This document shows positions 8,511 to 16,853 of a stretch of DNA of 64,000 nt, in pieces. The first letter of the stretch is position 1; every line of letters begins with the position of its first letter. This DNA comes from Bacillota bacterium (GTDB taxonomy: Bacteria > Bacillota > Clostridia > Lachnospirales > Lachnospiraceae). Location of the stretch: the NCBI GenBank assembly GCA_023391695.1, contig JAEWAK010000060.1, positions 248,001 to 312,000 of the forward strand, read 5' to 3'. Position numbers and translations under genes: made by a program. Under the pieces are notes generated by a model. It was not told the origin of the DNA. It saw nothing but the letters and a program-made list of their open reading frames with translations, and made no database searches.

Positions 8511-9473
8511 TTATACCTGTTCCCGTTTCATCCTCGGGTCCACAAGGGCTGATATAATATCCACGGCAAAATTGACAATAAGATAAGCCAGTGCACACCA
8601 TAGGACAAAGCCCTGCAGTACATAGTAGTCGAGTCTGGCAACGGAACTCACTGCCAGACGCCCAAGACCGTTAACGGAAAAGATTCCTTCAATTACAGCA
8701 GCCCCGCCAAGAAGAATTCCCGTATATATGCTTATACAGGTAAGAATGGCGGCCGTGCAGTTTTTAAGAACGTGGCCGAACAAAATTGTGTGCCGCCGGA
8801 CCCCTCTGCTTACGGCTCCCTGAATATAAGGCTGCTCTAACTGTTCCAGAACAATAGCACGGACCTGGCGTATCATCTTGGAAGTACATTGCAGGATCAG
8901 TACAAAAATCGGCATAATAAGGCCTTTGCCGCCGGAGTCCGCAATTACGGGCAGCAGCTTAAGTTTCAGGCAAAACAGCCACAGCATAACCAGTGACAGG
9001 AGAAACGACGGTACGGATATACCTATGAAAGAAAAGACCCGCAAAATATTATCGACCCGGCCATCCGGATGTACGGCACAGTAAAATCCAAGGGGAACAG
9101 CAACAGCCACCGTTACTGCCAGGGAAATAACAGCGAGATACAGGGTCGGTAACATATGTCCGGTAAGTTCCTCCGATACCGGCCTGTTTGTTGTAAACGA
9201 AGTCCCCAGATCGCCCTGAGCCACCTGGATAAGCCAATTCCAGTACTGAACCAGAAACGGCTTATCCAGTCCCATAATATGCTCCTGTTCCGCTATGGCT
9301 TCCTCAGAAACGGTTCCCGCATTATTATCGGAACCGGCCAGCCACAGTTCCGCCGGATTCCGGGGAGAAAGATATAACACCAGATAGGTAACCAGGGTAA
9401 TCCCTATCAATACGAGCAGGTTGTGCAGCATATGAGTGAGTATTTTTGTAAGAACTGACTTTTTACGATTCAT
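8511..9473 (-). CDS. ABC transporter permease, NikB/DppB type
   Basis: First permease of the importer, 320 residues, about six membrane segments. The N-terminal segment LLVLIGITLVTYLVLYLSPRNPA and the stretch LGLDKPFLVQYWNWL (reading GLDKPFLVQYWNWL) are typical of NikB/DppB proteins. The large periplasmic loop (residues 45-95) and the EAA-type loop near QGAVSRGVRRHTILFGHVLKN are present. The start lies four bases after the stop of the methyltransferase gene at 9478, so the two are translationally close and almost surely co-transcribed. Confidence 0.93.
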   Translation of the reverse strand: MNRKKSVLTKILTHMLHNLLVLIGITLVTYLVLYLSPRNPAELWLAGSDNNAGTVSEEAIAEQEHIMGLDKPFLVQYWNWLIQVAQGDLGTSFTTNRPVSEELTGHMLPTLYLAVISLAVTVAVAVPLGFYCAVHPDGRVDNILRVFSFIGISVPSFLLSLVMLWLFCLKLKLLPVIADSGGKGLIMPIFVLILQCTSKMIRQVRAIVLEQLEQPYIQGAVSRGVRRHTILFGHVLKNCTAAILTCISIYTGILLGGAAVIEGIFSVNGLGRLAVSSVARLDYYVLQGFVLWCALAYLIVNFAVDIISALVDPRMKREQV

Positions 9474-9477
9474 ATTA

Positions 9478-10242
9478 TTAACTTTTCCTTTTAACGGTTA
9501 TCAAAAATTCCGGGAACAGTTTATAGCGCAGCTGTTCCAGCTCATTATATACATAGGTGTTGATATTTTCACGGACATCAAACTCATATTCGGGTTGACG
9601 GCTCCAGAATTCTATGTCCCACCCGGGGCGAGCCTTGTAAGTCATCGGAAGCTCAGCCGCCAGTTTTTCCAAATGGGAAGCCTTGCCGTAAATAAAACCG
9701 CCTTTCTTTAATACTTCATTCCGGTTTGCTTCAATTTCAGCCTGTTTTTTCCTGTTATTCAGATAACCGTACCATTCCGCATCGAAATAGAGCATGGTCC
9801 CGCCTTTTTTTAATTTAGACGCCCAGTGTTTAAGCTGTTCTTCCGGGTTGGTCAGTGTCCAGGTAACATCTCTGGATAATATCAGGTCAAAGCTTTCGTC
9901 ATCAGAAGGCAGCCTGTTCCCGACCTGGTGAAAACGGATGGAAACCTGGTTAAGCCCGGCGTTTTTTCTGGCTTTATCAAGCATTTCCGTATTCATATCC
10001 ACTGCCGTTACCTTATGTCCGCGAAGGGCGGCCAATATAGAGAAAAACCCGGGCCCGGTTCCGATATCCAGGATATCCAGGGGTTCATTTTCGGGAATGG
10101 AGCCAAAAATCAGGTTCTCCCAAGCGGTTCTTTTATCACCAAAAAGCTGGGTCATGCTCTGCTCGCTGTAGCTTGCGGAACGCTCATCCCAATACTCGCT
10201 CATTTTTTCTTCAAGATATTCATTTGTTTTTTTCAGGTGCAT
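9478..10242 (-). CDS. Class I SAM-dependent methyltransferase (paralog B), first gene of the Ni/peptide-type operon
   Basis: Methyltransferase of 254 residues. Motif I is LDIGTGPGFFSIL, the acidic residue is in VTAVDMNTEML, and the post-motif is LKKGGTMLYFDAEW. SRDVTWTLTNP matches SRNVTWTLDDP of the methyltransferase at 2657, marking the two as sisters. GAGAGG lies upstream of the ATG. As the first gene, only four bases ahead of the NikB-type permease, it appears functionally tied to the transporter, for example by modifying an imported metallophore or amine. That role is inference; no metallophore synthase is visible here. Confidence 0.88.
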   Translation of the reverse strand: MHLKKTNEYLEEKMSEYWDERSASYSEQSMTQLFGDKRTAWENLIFGSIPENEPLDILDIGTGPGFFSILAALRGHKVTAVDMNTEMLDKARKNAGLNQVSIRFHQVGNRLPSDDESFDLILSRDVTWTLTNPEEQLKHWASKLKKGGTMLYFDAEWYGYLNNRKKQAEIEANRNEVLKKGGFIYGKASHLEKLAAELPMTYKARPGWDIEFWSRQPEYEFDVRENINTYVYNELEQLRYKLFPEFLITVKRKS

Positions 10243-10613
10243 AATGCTGTCCTCTCATTCTTATCCGTCTTTCTTCTTTCTTAAAAGGGATAGCTTTTGG
10301 TTCACGGAACCATTTTACAGGTTACGGATAAACACTTACAAGCCCACCAGGGGGATATTTTTAAGCAAATTGCAGAAAGTGTTGCAGTTTGGCCACGAAT
10401 ACCGTGGAATAGCGTGAGGCTTTTTCTGAGGCTTCGCTCCAGCCACAGGAAACAAAAAGGCCGGATGGAGAGGCGATGAATGTCGGTAAACCATTAGGTC
10501 CTTCCGGTAGATTATTTTTGTGTATCACCCAATATTCAGTTTCATTGATACAAATTTGGTAAAGATGCCTAATTTGAATGTAGAGAAGTCAGAAATTTTG
10601 AATAATATTTCAG
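10243..10613 (-). other. Structured intergenic region, possible 5' leader of the transporter operon
   Basis: No supported gene. Read on the minus strand the 250 bases before the operon contain several short hairpins: GGCT-loop-AGCC near 10430-10444, CCACG-loop-CGTGG near 10400-10415, TGCA-loop-TGCA near 10370-10385 and GGTTC-CGT-GAACC near 10300-10313. The GC-rich block 10380-10510 stands out from its AT-rich surroundings. A metal or cofactor riboswitch would suit the operon, but I could not match it to a class I know (no cobalamin box seen). Confidence 0.3.
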
Positions 10614-10659
10614 AAAAAGGACATATGACCTTTTTTGCTTTTCGGAAATGTAATAGAAT
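10614..10659 (+). promoter_or_regulatory. Crp/Fnr-like operator and promoter of the nucleoside operon
   Basis: An 11+11 bp palindrome at 10614-10635 (AAAAAGGACAT / ATGACCTTTTT, ten of eleven positions symmetric) is centred at 10624.5. A -10-like TAGAAT at 10654-10659 predicts transcription start near 10666, which puts the palindrome centre about 42 bases upstream, the spacing of class II Crp/Fnr activation. The -35 position is a T-run, as expected for an activator-dependent promoter. The Crp/Fnr gene at the end of the same operon is the obvious candidate regulator. Confidence 0.5.
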
Positions 10660-10682
10660 ATCAACGGTATATGAAACGGACA

Positions 10683-10727
10683 GAACCTGATTGGATTTTA
10701 TAAGAGTATATCTTACTTTTCAGGTTC
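10683..10727 (+). promoter_or_regulatory. Stem-loop in the leader of the nucleoside operon
   Basis: GAACCTGA (10683-10690) pairs perfectly with TCAGGTTC (10720-10727), and TAAGA/TCTTA forms an inner stem around GTATA. The structure ends 16 bases before the AAAGGAGG of the first gene. It may stabilise the message or modulate initiation. It does not match a purine riboswitch core that I know. Confidence 0.45.
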
Positions 10728-10757
10728 CTGGGATTGTTTATGAAAGGAGGAAGAAAA

Positions 10758-11543
10758 ATGGTAGATTACACAGAGGGATCCGGCAGACAGTACCATGTCC
10801 AGCTAAAGCCGGGGGACGTCGGCAAGTATGTTATATTGCCGGGTGACCCAAAACGGTGTGAAAAGATTGCAAAGCATCTTGAGGATGCAAAACGGATGGC
10901 CGACAGCAGGGAATTTGTTACTTATACCGGTTATCTGCAAGGGGTAAAGGTCAGTGTAACTTCTACCGGGATCGGAGGACCGTCGGCGTCGATTGCCATG
11001 GAGGAACTGGTCAGATGCGGTGCGGATACTTTTATCCGAGTGGGTACCTGCGGAGGTATGCAGGATAATGTTATGGGAGGTGATATCATAATCGCCAATG
11101 GTGCGATTCGAATGGAAGGCACCAGTAAAGAATATGCGCCGATTGAATTCCCTGCGGTACCGGATATACAGGTTCTGAATGCTTTGGTGAAAGCGGCGGA
11201 AGAAGCCGGGAGTCCTTATCATGTGGGGGTTGTACAATGCAAGGATGCTTTTTACGGGCAGCATGAACCTGAGACCAAACCGGTCAGCTATGAATTGAAG
11301 GATAAGTGGGAAGCATGGCTGCGCCTGGGCTGTCTGGGATCGGAAATGGAATCGGCCGCATTGTTTGTGGTAGGAAGTTATTTAAGAGTCAGAACAGGCT
11401 CCGTATTTCTGGTTGTTGCGAACCAGGAACGTGAGAAAAAGGGACTGAGTAACCCACAGGTACATGATACCGAAATTGCAATAAAAACAGCAGTAGAAGC
11501 AATTCGAAATCTGATCCAAAAGGATGGCGGACAGGTGGACTAG
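10758..11543 (+). CDS. udp: Uridine phosphorylase
   Basis: Cytosolic nucleoside phosphorylase of 261 residues: uridine plus phosphate gives uracil and ribose-1-phosphate. Family features are VILPGDPKRCEKIA near the start (phosphate loop), STGIGGPSASIAMEEL, IRVGTCGGMQ and the late GSEMESAALF ribose-binding block with Met-Glu-Ser. The start at 10758 is fixed by AAAGGAGG eight bases upstream; an ATG at 10734 lies inside the leader structure. It is the first gene of the nucleoside operon. Length is near the usual 250-260. Uridine specificity over other nucleosides is a family inference. Confidence 0.93.
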   Translation: MVDYTEGSGRQYHVQLKPGDVGKYVILPGDPKRCEKIAKHLEDAKRMADSREFVTYTGYLQGVKVSVTSTGIGGPSASIAMEELVRCGADTFIRVGTCGGMQDNVMGGDIIIANGAIRMEGTSKEYAPIEFPAVPDIQVLNALVKAAEEAGSPYHVGVVQCKDAFYGQHEPETKPVSYELKDKWEAWLRLGCLGSEMESAALFVVGSYLRVRTGSVFLVVANQEREKKGLSNPQVHDTEIAIKTAVEAIRNLIQKDGGQVD

Positions 11544-11573
11544 ACCATATGGTGGTATGTCATTAGAAATGCT

Positions 11574-11608
11574 ATATGAAACGGCATAAATAATCGATCG
11601 TTTCATAT
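11574..11608 (+). other. Perfect 10-bp inverted repeat between udp and the binding protein
   Basis: ATATGAAACG at 11574-11583 pairs with CGTTTCATAT at 11599-11608 around a 15-base loop. The block TATATGAAACGG occurs also at 10668-10679, just after the predicted start of transcription. It may be an mRNA hairpin raising binding-protein expression over udp, or a second regulator site. Confidence 0.45.
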
Positions 11609-11663
11609 CCAAAAACTTTTGACTCTGCATATAGAAGTACACACAATAAAAGGAGATTAAATT

Positions 11664-12722
11664 ATGAAAAAGAAAATGATCGCTCTTATTTTAACCGTTG
11701 TCATGGTTTTATCCATGACCGCATGCGGAAAATCAGGTACAACAGGTTCAGCAGACAGTAACAAGGAGGGTGCTTCAACCGGAAAGACGATCCGGGTTGG
11801 CATGGTTACGGATGTCGGCGGTGTAAATGACGGTTCCTTCAACCAGACTTCCTGGGAAGGATTGCAGAAAGCTTCGAAAGAATTAGGAATTGAAGTTAAA
11901 TATCTTGAGTCGGAAACCGATGCGGATTATGCGCCTAATATTGAAACCTTCGTTGATGATGAATACGATTTGATTATTTGTGTCGGTTATATGCTTGCGG
12001 ACGCCCTGAAGACATCTGCCGAAGCAAATCCGGACCAGAAATATGCAATTCTTGATGATTCCAGCTGTTCCGATCTTCCCAATGTTACCAGCTTAATGTT
12101 CGAACAGTCCCAGGCTTCTTATTTGGCTGGTGTTGTGGCAGGTATGATGACGGAGAGTAATAAAGTCGGTATTGTTCTTGGTATGTCGAATGAAACAATG
12201 AACCAGTTTGGCTACGGATACCTTGCAGGTGTGCTGGATACCAATCCGGAGGCCGTGGTTTCACAATACAATGCCAATGCCTTTGGGGATACGGCGGTCG
12301 GTAAGAGTGCTGCGGTTTCCATGATTACGGACGGCGTTGATGTTATTTTCCACGCAGCCGGCGGTACCGGACTTGGCGTAATTGAAGGCTGCCAGGAGAA
12401 CGCTACCTGGGCAATCGGTGTAGATACGGATCAAAGTTCTCTTGCACCGGATTATATGCTTACCTCTGCTATGAAGCGGGTGGATACCGCATGTTATAAA
12501 ATTGCGGAAGCGTGTAAAGATGGTAAATTAACAAACGGAATTATTACCTATGATCTTGCTTCGGACGGTGTCGATATTGCTCCTACCACCGATAATCTTA
12601 CCGAGGATGTAATTAAAGCGGTTATCGTTGTAAAAGGAAAGATTATAAGCGGAGAAATTACCGTTCCTAAGACAAAAGATGAGTTTGAAGCAAAATATGG
12701 AGATGTATATGAATTAGATTAA
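11664..12722 (+). CDS. BMP-family nucleoside-binding lipoprotein
   Basis: Extracellular solute-binding lipoprotein of 352 residues, the BmpA/PnrA family that delivers nucleosides to an ABC importer. The signal peptide ends in SMTAC (Cys21). The mature part carries IRVGMVTDVGGVNDGSFNQTSWEGLQ, DLIICVGYMLADAL and GADVIFHAAGGTG-like (GVDVIFHAAGGTGLGVIEG) motifs typical of the family. AAAAGGAG lies upstream of the start. The ATPase and permeases come only after two intervening genes (yjjI, yjjW), an unusual interruption of a transport operon. Confidence 0.94.
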   Translation: MKKKMIALILTVVMVLSMTACGKSGTTGSADSNKEGASTGKTIRVGMVTDVGGVNDGSFNQTSWEGLQKASKELGIEVKYLESETDADYAPNIETFVDDEYDLIICVGYMLADALKTSAEANPDQKYAILDDSSCSDLPNVTSLMFEQSQASYLAGVVAGMMTESNKVGIVLGMSNETMNQFGYGYLAGVLDTNPEAVVSQYNANAFGDTAVGKSAAVSMITDGVDVIFHAAGGTGLGVIEGCQENATWAIGVDTDQSSLAPDYMLTSAMKRVDTACYKIAEACKDGKLTNGIITYDLASDGVDIAPTTDNLTEDVIKAVIVVKGKIISGEITVPKTKDEFEAKYGDVYELD

Positions 12723-12750
12723 ATCTGATACATATAAGGAGGTAATCAAG

Positions 12751-14295
12751 TTGAGAGATATTTCAATGGAACGGGTCAATCTGACCAGAAATGAAATTCT
12801 GGAAATAATTAAAAGTGCCACACTGACCCATGAGCAAAAGATAGCAAATATGGCAGCTAAATCGGATTCCCTGATGGAGGTACTAGACCTGCCGGAGGGA
12901 CTTGATGAACTGATGAATGTACCGGCTGAACAGAAATGTATCTGTGATCTTAGCGAAGGACATGCACCGGTACGCCCGCGCTATATTGTAGTTGATTATG
13001 ATAAGTTCATGAAAGAAGGCAGTAAGTTCTTACAATTGGGACCGCCGAAAGATTTATATGAGGCATTGAATTCTCTCTTAATTTTTTATAAACATATACC
13101 GAGTGTTACGAATTTTCCGGTATATGTGGGGCAGTTGGATCTTCTTTTAGAGCCGTTTATCGGTGATGTGGAAGAAGCACAGGCCAGGAAGCTGTTAAAG
13201 CTCTTTTTGACCCATGTGGACCGGACGGTTTTAGATTCCTTTTCTCATGCCAACATCGGGCCAAAAGCGACCAAAGCCGGCCGGCTGCTGTTAGAAGCAG
13301 AAGCAGAACTTAAGAATGCGGTGCCAAATCTGACGCTGAAATATGAAGAAGGCGTAACTCCGGATGATTTTGCATTGATGGCAATCAATACGGCTTTACA
13401 GAGTGCAAAGCCAAGTTTCGCCAACCACAAAATGTTTAAAAATGAATTAACTGAGGATTATGTAATTGCCAGCTGCTACAACGGACTGCCCTATGGCGGA
13501 GGTGCGTATACCCTTTGCAGGCTTATACTTGGCAATATTGCCAAACGGGCAAACGGTATAAAAGATTTCATGGAAAAGGAACTTACTCTTGTTTTGGATA
13601 TTATGGCACGTTACATGGATGCCCGGGTACGGTTTGAAGTGGAAGAAAGCGGTTTTTTTGAACATAATTTTCTGGCAAAGGAAGGCTTTATCCACAGAGA
13701 ACGTTTTACCGGAATGTTCGGCATGGTAGGTCTGGCGGACTGTGTGAACCTTTTAATGGAAAAAGAAGGAATGCAGGGGCGTTTTGGTAAAGACGATAAA
13801 GCCAATGCCCTTGGCGTGGATATTATGGAAAAGATCGTGGAATTTAATAAGAACCATAAGAGTCCATATTGTGAAATCTCAGGCGGCCATTATCTGCTCC
13901 ATGCACAGGTGGGCCTTGCCGAGGATGAGAACATAACGCCGGGGACCCGTATTCCCATCGGGGAGGAACCGGAGGAACTGATTGACCATTTACTGGTGCT
14001 GGATAAATTCCATAAATATTTTCCTTCCGGTACGGGCGATATTTTCCCTATCGATACAACGGTTCATAAAAATACGGATTACCTGTTGGATATAATTAAA
14101 GGAGCTTTCCGTAAGAATCTGCGGTACCTGTCTTTCTATGAGAAGGATAGTGACTTGATCCGTGTCACGGGGTATTTGGTGAAACGTTCCGAGATGAAGA
14201 AATTAGAGGAAGGCCAAAGCGTGCTGCAGGATACCACCGCTTTGGGGCTTGGTGCGGCAAAGAACGGACATATTCTGTCAAGAAAGGTCCGCTGA
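12751..14295 (+). CDS. yjjI: YjjI-family glycyl radical enzyme
   Basis: Glycyl radical enzyme of 514 residues, shorter than pyruvate formate-lyase and matching the YjjI branch. The glycyl radical site is the C-terminal RVTGY, placing the radical on Gly474. Candidate active-site cysteines are Cys242 (VIASCYNGLPYGGG) and Cys374 (SPYCEISGG). TTG at 12751 is chosen because AGGAGG stands eight bases upstream; ATG at 12766 is the alternative. The reaction of YjjI is, to my knowledge, unassigned. Here it lies between a nucleoside-binding protein and the rest of its transporter, and in E. coli yjjI-yjjW lie near the deo genes, so a nucleoside- or deoxyribose-derived substrate is a reasonable inference. 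The radical would make it an oxygen-sensitive, anaerobic enzyme. Confidence 0.88.
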   Translation: MRDISMERVNLTRNEILEIIKSATLTHEQKIANMAAKSDSLMEVLDLPEGLDELMNVPAEQKCICDLSEGHAPVRPRYIVVDYDKFMKEGSKFLQLGPPKDLYEALNSLLIFYKHIPSVTNFPVYVGQLDLLLEPFIGDVEEAQARKLLKLFLTHVDRTVLDSFSHANIGPKATKAGRLLLEAEAELKNAVPNLTLKYEEGVTPDDFALMAINTALQSAKPSFANHKMFKNELTEDYVIASCYNGLPYGGGAYTLCRLILGNIAKRANGIKDFMEKELTLVLDIMARYMDARVRFEVEESGFFEHNFLAKEGFIHRERFTGMFGMVGLADCVNLLMEKEGMQGRFGKDDKANALGVDIMEKIVEFNKNHKSPYCEISGGHYLLHAQVGLAEDENITPGTRIPIGEEPEELIDHLLVLDKFHKYFPSGTGDIFPIDTTVHKNTDYLLDIIKGAFRKNLRYLSFYEKDSDLIRVTGYLVKRSEMKKLEEGQSVLQDTTALGLGAAKNGHILSRKVR

Positions 14296-14296
14296 T

Positions 14297-15136
14297 ATGC
14301 AGGCAGTTGTGAATAAAATTATACCATTCAGCGCAGTGGACGGACCCGGTAACCGGACTGTGGTTTTTTTACAGGGCTGTAACTTAAACTGTAAATATTG
14401 CCATAATCCGGAGACCAGAAAGATTTGCGTCCACTGCGGCAGCTGCATAGAAGCCTGTCCGGCAGGGGCACTTAAAATGGAGCAGGGAAAAGTACGGTAC
14501 GATGAGGAAAAATGTGTACAGTGCGATACCTGTATCCATACCTGTCCCTATGACAGCAGTCCGAAAACACAGGTCATGTCATCTTTCGAAGTGTTTCATT
14601 CTATACAAAAACAAATTCCTTTTATCAGTGGTATAACCGTATCAGGAGGGGAATGTACTCTATATCCTGAGTTTATAAAGGAATTGTTTATTCTCTGCCA
14701 GTCGGCAGGCTTATCAACCATGATCGACAGTAATGGTATGGTTGACTTTTCAGACAAAGGGGAGCTGTTAAAGGTAACCGACGGTGTCATGCTGGATATA
14801 AAAGCCTTTGATAAGGAGCAGCATGAAAAGGTGACCGGTGCAGAAAATAAACAAATCCTTCATAATGCAGTTTTACTTGCGCAGTGCGGGAAGTTATATG
14901 AAGTACGAACGGTTGTGGTGCCTGATTTATTTGATGCAAAAGAAACCATTCAAAAAACAGGAAGACTGTTAAAACCTTACCTGAAACTTCGGGATATCCG
15001 ATATAAAATCATAGCATACCGTCCGATGGGGGTTCGGAAGGAGTACTCGCACTACGAGGTCCCGGAACAGGATTATTTAAAAAGTCTGGCCCTTCTGTTA
15101 AGAGAAGAAGGTTTTCAGAATATAATCATTATTTAA
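14297..15136 (+). CDS. yjjW: YjjW-family glycyl radical enzyme activase
   Basis: Radical SAM activase of 279 residues that would install the glycyl radical on the preceding enzyme. The radical SAM cluster motif is CNLNCKYC near residue 30, followed by two ferredoxin-like motifs, CVHCGSCIEACP and CVQCDTCIHTCP, as in activases with an inserted dicluster domain. TVSGGECTLYPEF is the SAM-binding glycine block. The ATG at 14297 lies one base after the yjjI stop; a longer in-frame start at 14249 would run inside yjjI. The tight pairing supports YjjI/YjjW as a functional unit. Confidence 0.93.
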   Translation: MQAVVNKIIPFSAVDGPGNRTVVFLQGCNLNCKYCHNPETRKICVHCGSCIEACPAGALKMEQGKVRYDEEKCVQCDTCIHTCPYDSSPKTQVMSSFEVFHSIQKQIPFISGITVSGGECTLYPEFIKELFILCQSAGLSTMIDSNGMVDFSDKGELLKVTDGVMLDIKAFDKEQHEKVTGAENKQILHNAVLLAQCGKLYEVRTVVVPDLFDAKETIQKTGRLLKPYLKLRDIRYKIIAYRPMGVRKEYSHYEVPEQDYLKSLALLLREEGFQNIIII

Positions 15137-15308
15137 CCTTACTGTTGTCCCGTACTTACGAAGTGTAAGCGTAAGAGGCGGGCTCGGGATTTACTTGTTT
15201 AGCCAGTTGTGGACTTCTGCTAAAATGCCCGGGAAGCAGGTATAAGGTTAGCGCCGCGGCGCAGCGGACCCGCGAATATCTACTTTGATAGATCAAGGAG
15301 GAACAAGT

Positions 15309-16853
15309 TTGGAAAAGATAAGTCATTTGGACGAAAGTACGGTCGTTATTTCCATGAAGGATATTGTGAAGAAATTCGGCGATTTCACAGCAAACGACTG
15401 CATTAATCTGACCGTCCATAAAGGTGAAGTACATGCCATACTTGGAGAAAACGGAGCTGGGAAAAGTACCTTAATGAACATTCTGTACGGATTGTACACG
15501 CCCACTTCAGGAGAGATCAGTATAGGCGGAAAGCCGGTTCATATTAATAATCCAAAGCATGCCATCGAGCTGGGGATCGGTATGGTCCATCAGCATTTCA
15601 TGCTGGTACAGCCCTTCACGGTTACGGAAAATATTATTTTAGGAATGGAAATGGTAAAGGGACTAACCGTTGATTTAAAGTCAGCCAGAAAGAAAGTGAT
15701 CGAGCTTTCGGAAAAATACGGCATGCAGGTGGACCCCGATGCCAGGATCGAGGATATTTCCGTAGGCATGCAGCAGAGGGTGGAAATACTTAAAGTTTTA
15801 TACCGTGGGGTCAATACCCTGATCCTGGATGAACCCACCGCATCCTTAACTCCCCAGGAAATTAATGAATTGATCGAAATCATAAATCATTTGGTAAAAG
15901 ACGGCAAATCAGTTATCTTAATTACCCATAAATTAAAGGAAATCAAGGCCACTTCAGATTACTGCACCATTATTCGCCAGGGAAAATACATTAAAACCGT
16001 TAAAGTTTCCGAGGTCAGTGAAAAGGAACTGGCTTCCATGATGGTGGGACGTGACCTGGAATTCACAGCCAGTAAAAAACCTTTAACGCCGGGAGAAACC
16101 GTTATTGAGGTGAAAGACCTCCATGCCAGGGATTACCGGGGCGCGGAGATTTTAAAAGGCTTGAATCTTAGTGTACGCCGCGGTGAAATCGTAGGGTTAG
16201 CCGGAGTTGACGGGAACGGACAGTCAGAACTGGTGGAAATTTTAACCGGCCTTCGGAAGGGAGATTCCGGTGAAGTAACTATGAAAGGGGAAAATGTTTT
16301 CAATGCAAGTCCGAAGACAACCTTTGATAAGGGAATTTCCAGTATTCCGGCAGACCGTCAGAAACACGGCTTAATACTGGAATACTCCGTGGCAGATAAC
16401 CTGATATTACAGAATTTTGAAAAAGAACCCTTTTCCAAAAAAGGAATTTTAAAGAGAAATCCCATCCGTGAACAGGCAAAAGAGCTGATCGAAAAATTTG
16501 ATATCCGCCCGGCAGACAGTGCGAATAAGCCGGCCGGCACTTTATCCGGCGGTAACCAGCAGAAGGTCATTATAGCCAGAGAAGTGACGAATAACAAGGA
16601 TCTGCTTATTGCGGTGAATCCCACAAGAGGACTGGATGTAGGTGCCATTGAATTTGTTCATAAGTATATTGTGGAACAGAGAAATAAGAATAAAGCAGTG
16701 TTGCTGGTTTCCTTTGAACTGGATGAAATCATGAGCCTGTCCGACCGGATCGAAGTTATTTTTGACGGAAAGATTGCCGGTAGTGTTGCCGGAAGTGACG
16801 CAGATGAAAATACACTGGGATTAATGATGGCCGGAGGTTTAACAAATGAGTGA
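15309..16853 (+). CDS. Nucleoside ABC importer ATPase (double-domain)
   Basis: Duplicated ATPase of 514 residues, the YufO/NupA type that serves BMP-family importers. The first domain has GENGAGKST, a signature region VGMQQRVEILK and LILDEPTASL. The second has a weaker Walker A (GVDGNGQSE), LSGGNQQKVIIARE and a Walker B in which the catalytic position reads IAVNPTRGLD, the usual degeneracy of this family. TTG at 15309 is chosen from AAGGAGG seven bases upstream. The 172 bases between yjjW and this gene hold GC-rich inverted sequences near 15170-15270 that could be an attenuator. The ATPase overlaps the next permease by eight bases. Confidence 0.95.
   Translation: MEKISHLDESTVVISMKDIVKKFGDFTANDCINLTVHKGEVHAILGENGAGKSTLMNILYGLYTPTSGEISIGGKPVHINNPKHAIELGIGMVHQHFMLVQPFTVTENIILGMEMVKGLTVDLKSARKKVIELSEKYGMQVDPDARIEDISVGMQQRVEILKVLYRGVNTLILDEPTASLTPQEINELIEIINHLVKDGKSVILITHKLKEIKATSDYCTIIRQGKYIKTVKVSEVSEKELASMMVGRDLEFTASKKPLTPGETVIEVKDLHARDYRGAEILKGLNLSVRRGEIVGLAGVDGNGQSELVEILTGLRKGDSGEVTMKGENVFNASPKTTFDKGISSIPADRQKHGLILEYSVADNLILQNFEKEPFSKKGILKRNPIREQAKELIEKFDIRPADSANKPAGTLSGGNQQKVIIAREVTNNKDLLIAVNPTRGLDVGAIEFVHKYIVEQRNKNKAVLLVSFELDEIMSLSDRIEVIFDGKIAGSVAGSDADENTLGLMMAGGLTNE

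Noticed and set aside
10297..10479. 60-codon plus-strand frame in the gap before the nucleoside operon
   Set aside because: No ribosome site and no recognisable pattern; it runs antisense through the hairpin-rich block.
10291..10510. Cobalamin riboswitch for the Ni/Co-type transporter
   Set aside because: I could not find the conserved B12-box core on either strand.
15137..15308. Riboswitch between yjjW and the nucleoside ATPase gene
   Set aside because: GC-rich inverted segments are present, but no recognisable ligand-binding core or terminator could be drawn.
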